64,000 nt of DNA from Methylobacterium organophilum (GTDB taxonomy: Bacteria > Pseudomonadota > Alphaproteobacteria > Rhizobiales > Beijerinckiaceae): NCBI RefSeq assembly GCF_022179465.1, contig NZ_BPQV01000017.1, positions 43,193 to 107,192 on the forward strand. The letters are read 5' to 3'. Positions 10,843-21,666 of the stretch are shown here, piece by piece. The notes beneath the pieces are model-generated. The model saw only the letters and a program-made list of their open reading frames with translations, searched no databases and was not told the origin of the DNA. The translations under genes were made by a program, and so were the position numbers. Positions within the stretch are counted from its first letter, which is position 1. Every line of letters starts with the position of its first letter.

Positions 10843-11448
10843 ATGCATCCCCATTCCCATCACCGCCATCCCTCCGACTGCTTCTTCGCCCGCGAGGAGG
10901 GTCATGACGGACCTCACCATCACCGCATGCACCGCGAGGGGCCGGGCTTCGGTCCGGGCCGGTTCGGGCGCGGCGGACGGGGGGGCCTCGGTCGCTTCTT
11001 CGCCCATGGCGACCTGCGGCTCGTCATCCTCCACCTGATCGCGGAGAAGCCGCGCCACGGCTACGAGATCATCAAGGCGATTGAGGAGCAGGTCGGCGGC
11101 GCCTACAGCCCGAGCCCGGGCACGATCTACCCGACCCTGACGCTGCTCGAGGAGCTCGGCCACGTCACCGTCAGCGAGGGGGACGGCGCCAAGAAGCTGC
11201 ACACCATCACCGAGGAGGGCCGGGCCTTCCTCGAGGCGCAGCGCGCCACCCTCGACCCGCTGCTCGCCCGCATGGCGGAGGCCGCGCGCACCCATGGCGG
11301 CGGCCCGGCCCCGCAGGTGGTGCGGGCCATGGAGAACCTGAAGCTGGCCCTGCGCCTGCGCCTCTCCCGCGGCCCGCTGAGCACGGACGAGATCAACGCC
11401 GTCGCTGCCGCCATCGACGCCGCCGCCACCGCCGTCGAGCGCAGCTGA
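10843..11448 (+). CDS. PadR-family transcriptional regulator with His-rich N-terminus (YqjI-like)
   Basis: A 201-residue DNA-binding repressor. Residues about 55-130 form the PadR winged helix, with FAHGDLRLVILHLIAEKPRHGYEIIKAIEE and SPSPGTIYPTLTLLEELGHV; a helical dimerisation tail follows. In front is a 40-residue extension with ten His in the first 30 positions, then a Gly/Arg-rich linker. The same architecture occurs in E. coli YqjI, a nickel/iron-responsive repressor, so metal sensing through the His-rich tail is a reasonable inference. An 18-bp perfect inverted repeat lies directly upstream. The small monooxygenase at 11515 is downstream on the same strand and may be a co-transcribed target. 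No siderophore-reductase gene like yqjH is adjacent. Confidence 0.88.
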   Translation: MHPHSHHRHPSDCFFAREEGHDGPHHHRMHREGPGFGPGRFGRGGRGGLGRFFAHGDLRLVILHLIAEKPRHGYEIIKAIEEQVGGAYSPSPGTIYPTLTLLEELGHVTVSEGDGAKKLHTITEEGRAFLEAQRATLDPLLARMAEAARTHGGGPAPQVVRAMENLKLALRLRLSRGPLSTDEINAVAAAIDAAATAVERS

Positions 11449-11514
11449 TCGGGCTCGACCGCGGCGGCGGGCGAGGGTAGGGCGGTCGCCGGACGTCAAC
11501 AGGAGCGACCGACG

Positions 11515-11814
11515 ATGATCCTCGAAATCGCGCAGATCGACGTGAAGGCCGGCGCGGAGGCCGCGTTCGAGGCGGGCATCGCCAAGGCCGCCGAGATTTT
11601 TCGCGCGGCCAAGGGCTGCCGCAGCTTCGCGGTGCGCCGCTCCGTGGAGAAGCCGCAGCGCTACCGCCTGCTGATCGAGTGGGAGACGCTCGAGGCCCAC
11701 ACCAAGGACTTCACCGGCTCCGAGCCGTGGAAGCAGTACCGGGCCCTCGTCTCCGACACCTTCGAGGCTCCCCCGCAGGTCGAGCACACCGAGCTGACGC
11801 TTCAGGCCTTCTGA
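11515..11814 (+). CDS. Antibiotic biosynthesis monooxygenase (ABM) domain protein
   Basis: A 99-residue stand-alone ABM/dimeric alpha-beta barrel protein. It shows the usual order: strand MILEIAQIDVKAG, helix AEAAFEAGIAKAAEIF, strand CRSFAVRRSVEKPQRYRLLIEWETLEAH and helix KDFTGSEPWKQY. Family members include haem-degrading enzymes, quinone monooxygenases and proteins of unknown role. The lack of a clear haem-ligand signature leaves the substrate open. It follows the PadR-type regulator by 66 bases with an AGGAG ribosome site, so co-regulation by that repressor is plausible. Confidence 0.85.
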   Translation: MILEIAQIDVKAGAEAAFEAGIAKAAEIFRAAKGCRSFAVRRSVEKPQRYRLLIEWETLEAHTKDFTGSEPWKQYRALVSDTFEAPPQVEHTELTLQAF

Positions 11815-11857
11815 ACGATCGGCGCGGGCCATGGTTCTCCTGCCAGAGGAGAACCGC

Positions 11858-12067
11858 ATGTCCGACGAGCACGGGAAACCGACCCGGGAGACGATCCGGC
11901 GGGCGGAACGGGACGGTCTGGCGGATCTGAGCGTCAATACCAGCCGGCGCCCGGCCGGCTCCCCGGCGGGCGGGCCGCCGGACGGACGCTCCGAGGGCAA
12001 GCCCGCCGCCGGCACGCCCGGTGGCGAGCCCCTGGAGGACCAGCAGGCGCCCCAGAGGCGCGGCTGA
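11858..12067 (+). CDS. Small hydrophilic protein of unknown function
   Basis: A 69-residue protein starting MSDEHGKPTRETIRRAERDG. I chose the ATG at 11858 because AGAGGAGA lies seven bases upstream; an in-frame ATG at 11831 has no such site. It is highly charged and rich in Gly, Pro, Arg and Ala, with no membrane segment or Cys, and is probably largely disordered. The ribosome site and clean frame support expression. I do not recognise a family. Confidence 0.55.
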   Translation: MSDEHGKPTRETIRRAERDGLADLSVNTSRRPAGSPAGGPPDGRSEGKPAAGTPGGEPLEDQQAPQRRG

Positions 12068-12123
12068 GCCGCTCCTCCGCACAGCGGCGTGACAGGAAGC
12101 CGGCGCGGGGCTAAGCCCGGCGC

Positions 12124-13053
12124 ATGAGCCTGAACCGCCCCCTCCGCATCGGCACCCGCGGCAGCCCCATGGCGCTCGCCCAGACCGGCATGGTCCGCGA
12201 CCGGATCGTCGCGGCCAATCCGGGCCTGGAGACCGAGATCGTCGTCGTCTCGACGGTCGCCGACCGGGTGCTCGACCGGCCGCTCTCCGAGATCGGCGGC
12301 AAGGGCCTGTTCACGAAGGAGCTGGAGCAGGCTCTGTTCGCGGACGAGGTCGACGTCGCCGTCCACTCGATGAAGGACGTCGAGACCTGGCTGCCGGACG
12401 GCCTCGTCATCGGCTGCATCCTGGAGCGGGACGATCCCCGCGACGCCTTCCTCGCCGCCTCCGAGGCGAAGGGCTTCGACGATCTGCCGCCGGGGGCGCG
12501 GGTCGGCACCTCCTCGCTGCGGCGGGGCGCTCAGGTGCTGATGCGCCGGCCCGACCTCCGGATCGTGCCCCTGCGCGGCAACGCCAATACCCGCATGCGC
12601 AAGCTGGAAGCGGGGGAATGCGACGCGACCCTGCTCGCCCTCGCCGGCCTGCAGCGTCTCGGCATGGAGAGCGTGGCCAAAAGCGTCCTCTCCGTGGAGG
12701 AGATGCTGCCCGCCGTGGCGCAGGGCGCCCTCGGCATCGAGTGCCGGGCGGGGGACGACCCGATCCGGGCATTGCTGGCTCCCGTGGCCTGCGCCACGAC
12801 GACAACGGCGCTGGAAGCCGAGCGCGGTCTGCTCGCCGCCCTCGACGGCTCCTGCCGCACGCCGATCGCGGCGCTCGCCCGGATCGACGGCGACCGCCTG
12901 CATCTCGACGGCCTGCTCTTCCTGCCCGATGGCAGCCGCCACTGGGCCGTCACCCGCGACGGCCTCGCGGCGGACGCCGCCGCCATCGGCAAGGAGGCCG
13001 GCGAGGCCCTGCGCCATGCGGCGGGACGGACCTATACGGAACGGCTGCAGTAA
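12124..13053 (+). CDS. hemC: Porphobilinogen deaminase (hydroxymethylbilane synthase)
   Basis: Condenses four porphobilinogen molecules into hydroxymethylbilane in haem, sirohaem and cobalamin synthesis. The 309-residue protein has the family landmarks [50 protein letters not shown] and [12 protein letters not shown]. The cofactor-carrying cysteine is C244 in [13 protein letters not shown]. All arginines expected to hold the growing chain's carboxylates are present in these motifs. It stands alone; a tRNA-Gln gene lies just downstream on the opposite strand. Confidence 0.97.
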   Translation: MSLNRPLRIGTRGSPMALAQTGMVRDRIVAANPGLETEIVVVSTVADRVLDRPLSEIGGKGLFTKELEQALFADEVDVAVHSMKDVETWLPDGLVIGCILERDDPRDAFLAASEAKGFDDLPPGARVGTSSLRRGAQVLMRRPDLRIVPLRGNANTRMRKLEAGECDATLLALAGLQRLGMESVAKSVLSVEEMLPAVAQGALGIECRAGDDPIRALLAPVACATTTTALEAERGLLAALDGSCRTPIAALARIDGDRLHLDGLLFLPDGSRHWAVTRDGLAADAAAIGKEAGEALRHAAGRTYTERLQ

Positions 13054-13086
13054 CGGGGAGACCTGCCGTCGGCGTCATCGGCTGGA

Positions 13087-13161
13087 TGGCTGGGGCGGGA
13101 GGATTCGAACCTCCGTATGGCGGTACCAAAAACCGCTGCCTTACCGCTTGGCGACGCCCCA
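13087..13161 (-). tRNA. tRNA-Gln (anticodon TTG)
   Basis: On the minus strand the sequence folds as a cloverleaf: acceptor TGGGGCG/CGCCCCA, D stem GCC/GGC, anticodon stem GCGGT/ACCGC with loop TTTTGGT (anticodon TTG), variable loop CATAC, T stem GGAGG/CCTCC with TTCGAAT loop, and discriminator G. CCA is encoded at 13087-13089. The weak first acceptor pair (T-A) is normal for tRNA-Gln. Confidence 0.96.
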
Positions 13162-13246
13162 TCGACGCGCGGGTCGGGCGTTGTCTAGACGGGGCCGGGG
13201 CCGCTGGCAACACGGGATCGGGCCGGCGATCGAACAGGAGGCCGGG

Positions 13247-14026
13247 ATGGCGCGGGCAGGCGGGGCGGAGGGTGCGGCACGGGGCGTGGCCCTGGTCACC
13301 GGGGCAGGCTCCGGCCTCGGCCGGGAGGTCGCCCTCGGGCTGGCGCAGGCCGGCTGGCGCTTGGCCCTGGCCGGGCGGCGGCCCGAGCCCCTGGAGGCCC
13401 TCGCCGCCGAGATCGCGGGGCAGGGGGGCGAGGCCCTGGCGCGGCCGGCCGATGTCGGCGATCCGCAGAGCGTCGAGGCCCTGTTCGCCGAGATCGGCCG
13501 GCATTTCGGCCGGCTCGACCTCCTGTTCAACAATGCCGGCATCTTCACCCCGGCCGCCACCGTCGATGAGGTCCGGATCGAGGACTGGCTCGCCAGCGTG
13601 CAGATCAACCTCACCGGCGCCTTCCTCTGCACCCGCGCGGCCTTCGCGATGATGCGGGCGCAGAAGCCGCAGGGCGGCCGGATCATCAACAACGGCTCCA
13701 TCGCCGCCCATGTGCCGCGGCCGATGTCGGCACCCTATTCGGCCACCAAGCACGCGATCACCGGTCTCACCCGCGCCACCGCCCTGGACGGGCGCGCCTT
13801 CGACATCGCCTGCGGGCAGATCGACATCGGCAATGCCGAGACCGACATGACCCGCGCCTTCGGCCAGGGCGCCCGGCAGGCGGACGGCTCGATCAAGCCC
13901 GAGGCGGTGATGGCGGCGCGCCACGTCGCCGAGGCCGTGGTCTACATGGCCGGGCTGCCGCTCTCGGCCAACGTGCCCTTCATGACCGTGATGGCGACGA
14001 AGATGCCCTATCTCGGCCGGGGCTGA
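13247..14026 (+). CDS. Short-chain dehydrogenase/reductase family oxidoreductase
   Basis: A 259-residue classical SDR. It shows the Rossmann motif [17 protein letters not shown] (TGxxxGxG), the NNAG motif in LLFNNAGIF, the catalytic Ser in NNGSIAAH and the YxxxK motif in [11 protein letters not shown]. The residue after the second strand is Arg-rich (AGRRPEPL), which points to NADP(H) preference. It starts at the ATG at 13247 with AGGAGG ten bases upstream; longer in-frame starts run through hemC and the tRNA and are unlikely. The substrate is unknown. Confidence 0.9.
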   Translation: MARAGGAEGAARGVALVTGAGSGLGREVALGLAQAGWRLALAGRRPEPLEALAAEIAGQGGEALARPADVGDPQSVEALFAEIGRHFGRLDLLFNNAGIFTPAATVDEVRIEDWLASVQINLTGAFLCTRAAFAMMRAQKPQGGRIINNGSIAAHVPRPMSAPYSATKHAITGLTRATALDGRAFDIACGQIDIGNAETDMTRAFGQGARQADGSIKPEAVMAARHVAEAVVYMAGLPLSANVPFMTVMATKMPYLGRG

Positions 14027-14123
14027 GGCGCCCTTTTGCACCCTCCCGCGCGAGCGCGTATGAGGACGCGCGCTTCCCGCTGACTCTCCTCGAGGACGAG
14101 CGGCCGCCTTCCACCGGCGGCCG

Positions 14124-15752
<1,629 letters not shown>

Positions 15753-15761
15753 CGCGTCGGC

Positions 15762-15804
15762 TCAGCCACGACGCTTCGATCGGAACCGAAGCGTCGCGGG
15801 CTGA
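15762..15804. terminator. Two-tier hairpin downstream of prfC
   Basis: CGACGCTTCG (15769-15778) pairs with CGAAGCGTCG (15787-15796), and outside it TCAGCC (15762-15767) pairs with GGCTGA (15799-15804). There is no T run after it, so it may stop transcription weakly or protect the prfC message end. Confidence 0.45.
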
Positions 15805-16106
15805 CCCGGGACACGACGACCGCCCCGCGCGTCAACAGCTCCGAGGATAGGGGGAATTCCGGCCGCGCCTTCCTGCCCTTCACCGTGGTGCCGGGTCTCG
15901 CCAACATCGTGGCCGGCCGCTGGTGCTCGGCGGCCTCGCCTTCGCCCCCGCCACCGCGGCCCCTGTTCCTGACGGGCGGCGCGCTCTCCGATCTCGCCCG
16001 GCAGGCCGGCCTGATCGGCGTCGCCACGGGGATCGGCACCGCAATGCCCTCGATGACCAGCCCCCTGCTGTCGCGGGTCCCGGCGGAGCGGGGCGGTGAG
16101 GCGGCT
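15790..16106 (+). pseudogene. Degraded remnant of an MFS transporter C-terminal half
   Basis: Fragments of a drug-transporter-like sequence can be read: FLPFTVVPGLANIVAGR in one frame, LVLGGLAFA in the next frame, and VATGIGTAMPSMTSPLL followed by VPAERGGEAAS back in the first. These match, in order, a late helix, the cytoplasmic 'AGR' turn and the 'PxMTxxLLxxVPAERxGxAS' stretch of DHA2-type MFS exporters. Start, most helices and the end are missing, and frames change, so it is not a working gene. The match rests on recalled family patterns only. Confidence 0.4.
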
Positions 16107-16541
16107 TCAGCCGAGCAGGGCCGCCTTGTCGACGAGAAGGGCCTTGGCGAGGTCGTCGAGCACCTTGTGCTCGCTCTCCGTGACGCCGCCCTCGTCGGCG
16201 ACGTCGGCGGCGATCAGGAAGACGTGCTGGCGCTGCTCCAGGGGACGGTCGGCGATGGCCGAGACGAGGCGCAGGTTCTCGAGCCGCCCGGCGCGCAATT
16301 CGGCCCGGGCCAGCGCCTCGAACAGCTCCTTCTCGAGGGCCAGGGTGTCGTAGGATTTCTCCAGGATCGGGTTGGCGCGCATGCTGACCAGGGCGGCCTC
16401 GATCTCCTCCTCGTCGGTCTCCCCGTCGGCGACGATGACGTTGGCCGCGGCGGCCACCGCCGCCTGCATGAACGCCGTGTCGCCCGCGTAGGACATCACC
16501 GCCCGGTTGAAGCGGACGAGTGCATCCTGAAAGAACCCCAT
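16107..16541 (-). CDS. TerB-family (tellurite-resistance type) protein
   Basis: A 144-residue acidic helical protein of the TerB/TerB-like group, which includes tellurite-resistance and general stress proteins. It begins MGFFQDALVRFNRAV and has the conserved core VIVADGETDEEEIEAAL, with a second acidic repeat VADEGGVTESEHKVLDDLAKAL. These acidic loops are the metal-binding sites seen in TerB folds. The start at 16541 is supported by GAGGAGGG upstream. No other ter genes are near, so the function is probably not tellurite resistance as such. Confidence 0.82.
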   Translation of the reverse strand: MGFFQDALVRFNRAVMSYAGDTAFMQAAVAAAANVIVADGETDEEEIEAALVSMRANPILEKSYDTLALEKELFEALARAELRAGRLENLRLVSAIADRPLEQRQHVFLIAADVADEGGVTESEHKVLDDLAKALLVDKAALLG

Positions 16542-16803
16542 CCTGCCCTCCTCGCACTCTTCCGCGCCGGGATGCGGAGGCCCTCGGCCCGAGCATCTTA
16601 AGCGCGAATCGCGGCGCCTCCAGCGGGCCGAACCGCCTGCGGCGCGATTTCCATCGGCATTTGTGGCCTGCGCATCACAGGGCGGAGATCGGTTGGCCGC
16701 ACACGCCGCCGGACCGCGAAAAATGCGTTCCCGGGCCGGAACCGAGTCCGGGATGCGCATTTGAATGCCTGGGATGAAGGCGGCACCCTGAAACGTGCGC
16801 GGC

Positions 16804-16830
16804 GTCATCCGCCCTTCAGCGACGGATGAC
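16804..16830. promoter_or_regulatory. Inverted repeat over the MFS gene start codon
   Basis: GTCATCCG (16804-16811) and CGGATGAC (16823-16830) are exact reverse complements separated by 11 bases, and the right arm contains the ATG at 16826. In RNA this would sequester that start codon; as DNA it could be an operator. A second in-frame ATG nine bases later would escape the stem. Confidence 0.3.
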
Positions 16831-18142
16831 GATCATGACGCAGACAACCGGTGCCACGGGTGCGCCTGCTCCCTCGCAGAAGTCCCTGCGCGGCCTCGAC
16901 GCGCTGAACTTCTTCCTGGCCGACGTGCGCGACGGGCTCGGCCCCTACCTCGCCATCTACCTGCTCGCCGTGCGCGGACCCGAGCAGGGCTGGAACGAGG
17001 CCACGATCGGCCTCGTCATCACCATTTCCGGCATCGTCGGGCTGATCGCTCAGACGCCGGCGGGCGCCCTGATCGACCGAACCCGCCACAAGCGGGCCAT
17101 CGTGATCGCCGCGGCGGTGGCGGTGACCCTGAGCTGTCTGGCGCTCCCCTTCGTCTCGAACTTCTTCCTCGTCGCCGCCACGCAATCGCTGGCGGGCATC
17201 GCCGGGGCGATCTTCCCACCGGCCCTGGCGGCGATCACGCTGGGCGTCGTCGGCCCGAAGATGTTCTCCAAGCGGATCGGCCGGAACGAGGGCTTCAACC
17301 ATGCCGGCAACGCCGCCTCGGCGATGATCGCAGGGGCCAGCGCCTATTTCTTCGGGCCGATCGTGGTGTTCTGGCTGATGGCGATCCTCGCCGGCGCCTC
17401 GATCGTCGCCATGCTGATGATCCCGGCGGAGGCGATCGACGACGACCTCGCCCGTGGCCTCGACCACGCCGAGCAGCAGGGCGGCGAGCAGCCCTCCGGC
17501 CTGTCGGCGCTCCTGCAGAACCGCCACCTGCTGCTCTTCGCCTTGCTCTGCGCCGCCTTCCACCTCGCCAATGCGGCCATGCTGCCGTCCGTCGGCCAGT
17601 TGCTGACCAAGATCTCGGGCAAGGACCACGCGACCTCGCTCATCGCGCTCTGCATCGTCGCCGCGCAATGCGTGATGGTGCCGGTCGCGATCTTCGTCGG
17701 CGCCAAGGCGGATGCGATCGGCCGCAAGCCGATCTTCCTGGCCGCCTTCGGCTTCCTGGCCCTGCGCGGCGTGCTCTACACCTTCTCGGACAACCCCTTC
17801 TGGCTGGTGGGCGTGCAATGTCTCGATGGGATCGGCGCCGGCATCTACGGCGCCCTGTTCCCGATCGTGGTCGCGGACCTCACCCGCGGCAGCGGGCGGT
17901 TCAACGTGGCGCAGGGGGCGATCGCCACGGCGCAGGGCGTCGGTGCCTCGTTCAGCGCGACCCTGGCCGGCGTGATCATCGTCGGAGCCGGCTTCTCCGC
18001 CGCCTTCCTGGCCCTGGCGGCGATCGCCGCGGCGGGCTTCCTCGTCTACCTGACGCTGATGCCGGAAACCCGTGGCTTGGATCCCGCCCAGGCCAGCCGC
18101 GACGGCGGCGCGGGACCGATGCCGGCGGCCGCGGCGGCCTGA
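16826..18142 (+). CDS. Major facilitator superfamily transporter
   Basis: A 438-residue inner-membrane transporter with about twelve hydrophobic helices. The first helix region LNFFLADVRDGLGPYLAIYLL and the loop 2-3 motif GALIDRTRHKRAIV (a variant of the MFS 'GxLaDrxGrr') mark the family. A long hydrophilic centre (DDDLARGLDHAEQQGGEQ) separates the two six-helix halves, and the second half has GAKADAIGRKPIF. It resembles a small alphaproteobacterial MFS clade annotated only as 'MFS transporter'. Cargo is unknown. An inverted repeat overlaps its start codon, and an Ala-rich tail follows the last helix. Confidence 0.88.
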   Translation: MTIMTQTTGATGAPAPSQKSLRGLDALNFFLADVRDGLGPYLAIYLLAVRGPEQGWNEATIGLVITISGIVGLIAQTPAGALIDRTRHKRAIVIAAAVAVTLSCLALPFVSNFFLVAATQSLAGIAGAIFPPALAAITLGVVGPKMFSKRIGRNEGFNHAGNAASAMIAGASAYFFGPIVVFWLMAILAGASIVAMLMIPAEAIDDDLARGLDHAEQQGGEQPSGLSALLQNRHLLLFALLCAAFHLANAAMLPSVGQLLTKISGKDHATSLIALCIVAAQCVMVPVAIFVGAKADAIGRKPIFLAAFGFLALRGVLYTFSDNPFWLVGVQCLDGIGAGIYGALFPIVVADLTRGSGRFNVAQGAIATAQGVGASFSATLAGVIIVGAGFSAAFLALAAIAAAGFLVYLTLMPETRGLDPAQASRDGGAGPMPAAAAA

Positions 18143-18249
18143 CGATCCCCCGAAGATCCCGCGGCGCCCCTCGGCCGCGGGGCAGGAACGCATCCGCCCC
18201 CGGCCGGTTTGTCCCGGACTCTCCCGTACGGAGCCACGAGGAGTTCGGG

Positions 18250-18558
18250 ATGCCCAGAGTTTCGCCTATTGCCGTGCTGGCCGGGATCTTCCTGTCCACG
18301 GCCGCCTATGCCCAGGACCCGTCCGTGCCGCAGAAGGGACAGGACACCGACCCCAAGCTGCCGCCGCCGAGCGAGCAGGTTCCGGAGAAGGTGAGACCCG
18401 AGACGGACGCGCAGAACAGGACGCTGAGCGACAAGCTCCGGGACTCAGACGGCGTCATCAAGCCGCCCTCCGAGGTCGATCCCGAGATCAAGACCATCGC
18501 ACCGGAACCGAACCCGAATTCGATGCCGGTGATCAAGCCTCCGGGCAACGCGAAATAA
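18250..18558 (+). CDS. Small exported protein of unknown function
   Basis: A 102-residue protein with a clear Sec signal peptide (MPRVSPIAVLAGIFLSTAAY, predicted cleavage after A-Y-A, before Q23). The mature part is polar, rich in Pro, Lys, Glu and Asp, and contains repeated 'IKPP' motifs (GVIKPPSEVDP, PVIKPPGNAK). It is likely an unstructured periplasmic protein. GAGGAG precedes the ATG. I do not recognise a characterised family; similar short PP-rich exported proteins occur in Methylobacterium genomes as far as I recall. Confidence 0.7.
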   Translation: MPRVSPIAVLAGIFLSTAAYAQDPSVPQKGQDTDPKLPPPSEQVPEKVRPETDAQNRTLSDKLRDSDGVIKPPSEVDPEIKTIAPEPNPNSMPVIKPPGNAK

Positions 18559-18671
18559 GGCGTCACACCTTCGAGAAGCGGCGGCTTTTCACGGGATCGG
18601 ACGGCTGGATTGCGCTCCCTCGCCTTGACCCGGGCGCAGGGATGGCCGAAGAGGCCCCGCAACCCACCCCG

Positions 18672-18693
18672 CCCCGGCCAATGCCGGGGTTTT
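18672..18693 (+). terminator. Rho-independent terminator 55 bases before purA
   Basis: CCCCGGC (18672-18678) pairs with GCCGGGG (18683-18689) around loop CAAT, followed by TTTT. It probably ends the transcript of the small exported protein gene at 18250. Because it sits between that gene and purA, an attenuator in a purA leader is also possible. Confidence 0.7.
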
Positions 18694-18747
18694 CGCGCGT
18701 GGCGTCCGGGCTCTGGCCCCTCGCCGCGCGAGACAGGTCAGAACCTT

Positions 18748-20040
<1,293 letters not shown>

Positions 20041-20090
20041 GGCAGAGGCGGGCAGTCTGAGCCGCCCCGAAGGGATCGGATCGAGGCACG

Positions 20091-21503
20091 ATGGCGGACT
20101 ATTATCCGTTGCTGGCGCGGGCGCTCGACGCATTGCCCGACCGTTCGCCGGCCATGCGCAAGGCCGTCTACGATCGCGCCCGCGGCGCCCTGATCGCTCA
20201 GCTCCGCTCCCTCGACCCGCCGATCGCCGAAGCCGATATCGAGCTGGAGCGGAAGGCCCTCGACGCGGCGATCGGACGCCTGGAGACGGCTTACGGGGAG
20301 CCCGCACCGCCGGCCGAGGCGCCCGCAGCCGAACCCCCGGCTCCGCCGCCGGCGTCCCCCGCGGCTGCGGCCTCCTCGAAGCCCACATTCCTGCCCGATC
20401 CATCCCCGGCAGCGGAGGCTTCGAAGCCTGCGGCGGAAGAGGCTCCGAAGCCTGCGGCCCCGGCTCCGGAGCGGGCTTCGGAGCCCACGCTGCCGCCGGC
20501 CCCGCCGCCGGAGCTGATGCCGCCCGCCGCCGCCGCCGACGCGCTGCCCGAGGCCGGGCCGCCCGAACCCTTCGCCGCCTTCGTGCCGCCGCGCCCGCCG
20601 CGGCCAGAGCCGGCGCCGGCCGCAGCGGCCGAAGGGGAGGCCCCGGCCGAGCCCGCCAATGCCAATGGCCGGCGCCGGCCCAAGATCGACGTGGTGCCGC
20701 CGCGGACCGGCCGTGCGCAGATGCTGCGCAACGCCGTGGTCTTCGGCCTCCTCGCGATCGTGATCGGCGCGATCGGCGTCGCCGCCTATCTCCTGCGCGA
20801 CAAGCCCTCGCCGGTGCAGGAAACGACGTCCTCGCGGGAGACCCCGGCCGAGCCCGCCGATTCCAAGTTCGCCGACCGCATCGGCGGCGAGCAGGCGCCG
20901 GCCCCCCGCAAGAGCCAAGCACCGGCCCGGGCGCCGGCCCAGACCGACATGACCGTGGCCCAGCGCGCCGTGCTCATCGAGGAGAACACCGCCGATCCGG
21001 AAGGACCGGCCAAGGTCACCCAAGGCCGTGTGGTCTGGCGCCTGGACACCGTGAGCGGCGAGCAGAGCCAGCCCCTCCAGACGGTGATCCGGGCGAACGT
21101 CGATTATCCGGATGCCGGTTTCGGCCTCACCATGACGATCCGAAAGAACACCGATGCGGCGCTGCCCGCCTCGCACACGGTCGAGATCGCCTTCACCACC
21201 TCCGGGACGGATGCCGCCAAGCATGCCGTCCAGAGCATCGGCCTGATCGCCCTCAAGGACGAGGAGAAGGGCCGCGGAACCACCGTGTCCGGCCTGCCGG
21301 TGCGGGTGCGCGACAACCTCTTCCTGATCGGCCTGTCCTCCCTCAAAAGTGATGTCGACCGCAACACGGACCTCCTGTTGCATCGCCCATGGTTCGACCT
21401 CGGGTTGCAATACGCCGGCGGCGGCCGTGCCATCCTGAGTTTCGAAAAGGGCAATACCGGCACTCAGGTGATCCAAAGCGCCTTCGAGCAGTGGAACGAT
21501 TAA
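20091..21503 (+). CDS. Ala/Pro-rich single-span membrane protein, conserved, unknown function
   Basis: A 470-residue protein in three parts. Residues 1-65 are a helical cytoplasmic domain (YYPLLARALDALPD...RKAVYDRARGALIAQLRSLD). About residues 66-200 are a low-complexity Ala/Pro/Glu linker. A membrane helix follows (VVFGLLAIVIGAIGVAAYLL, about 213-232), and the C-terminal domain is a beta-rich extracytoplasmic region with QGRVVWRLDTVSGEQ. The N-terminal motif is shared by many Hyphomicrobiales proteins often labelled 'hypothetical' or, doubtfully, histidine kinase; no kinase motif is present here. It follows purA by 50 bases and may share its transcript. Confidence 0.75.
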   Translation: MADYYPLLARALDALPDRSPAMRKAVYDRARGALIAQLRSLDPPIAEADIELERKALDAAIGRLETAYGEPAPPAEAPAAEPPAPPPASPAAAASSKPTFLPDPSPAAEASKPAAEEAPKPAAPAPERASEPTLPPAPPPELMPPAAAADALPEAGPPEPFAAFVPPRPPRPEPAPAAAAEGEAPAEPANANGRRRPKIDVVPPRTGRAQMLRNAVVFGLLAIVIGAIGVAAYLLRDKPSPVQETTSSRETPAEPADSKFADRIGGEQAPAPRKSQAPARAPAQTDMTVAQRAVLIEENTADPEGPAKVTQGRVVWRLDTVSGEQSQPLQTVIRANVDYPDAGFGLTMTIRKNTDAALPASHTVEIAFTTSGTDAAKHAVQSIGLIALKDEEKGRGTTVSGLPVRVRDNLFLIGLSSLKSDVDRNTDLLLHRPWFDLGLQYAGGGRAILSFEKGNTGTQVIQSAFEQWND

Positions 21504-21666
21504 GCAAGCCGCATCGCTTGTCCGCGCGCCTCGGCGCACCCACGACAGAGGCCGCACAAAGCCATCAATGGTTGTAAAAAGGCTAGATTCCGCGCAGTAT
21601 CAAAAACTTAACGTGGCATAGCGATGATCGCCCGAACCAAATCCTAAGGTCGGCCGGCATATCGCG

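Noticed and set aside
10804-13017. A 737-codon minus-strand frame opposite the PadR, ABM and hemC genes
   Set aside because: It spans several real plus-strand genes and intergenic DNA with a composition typical of antisense translation.
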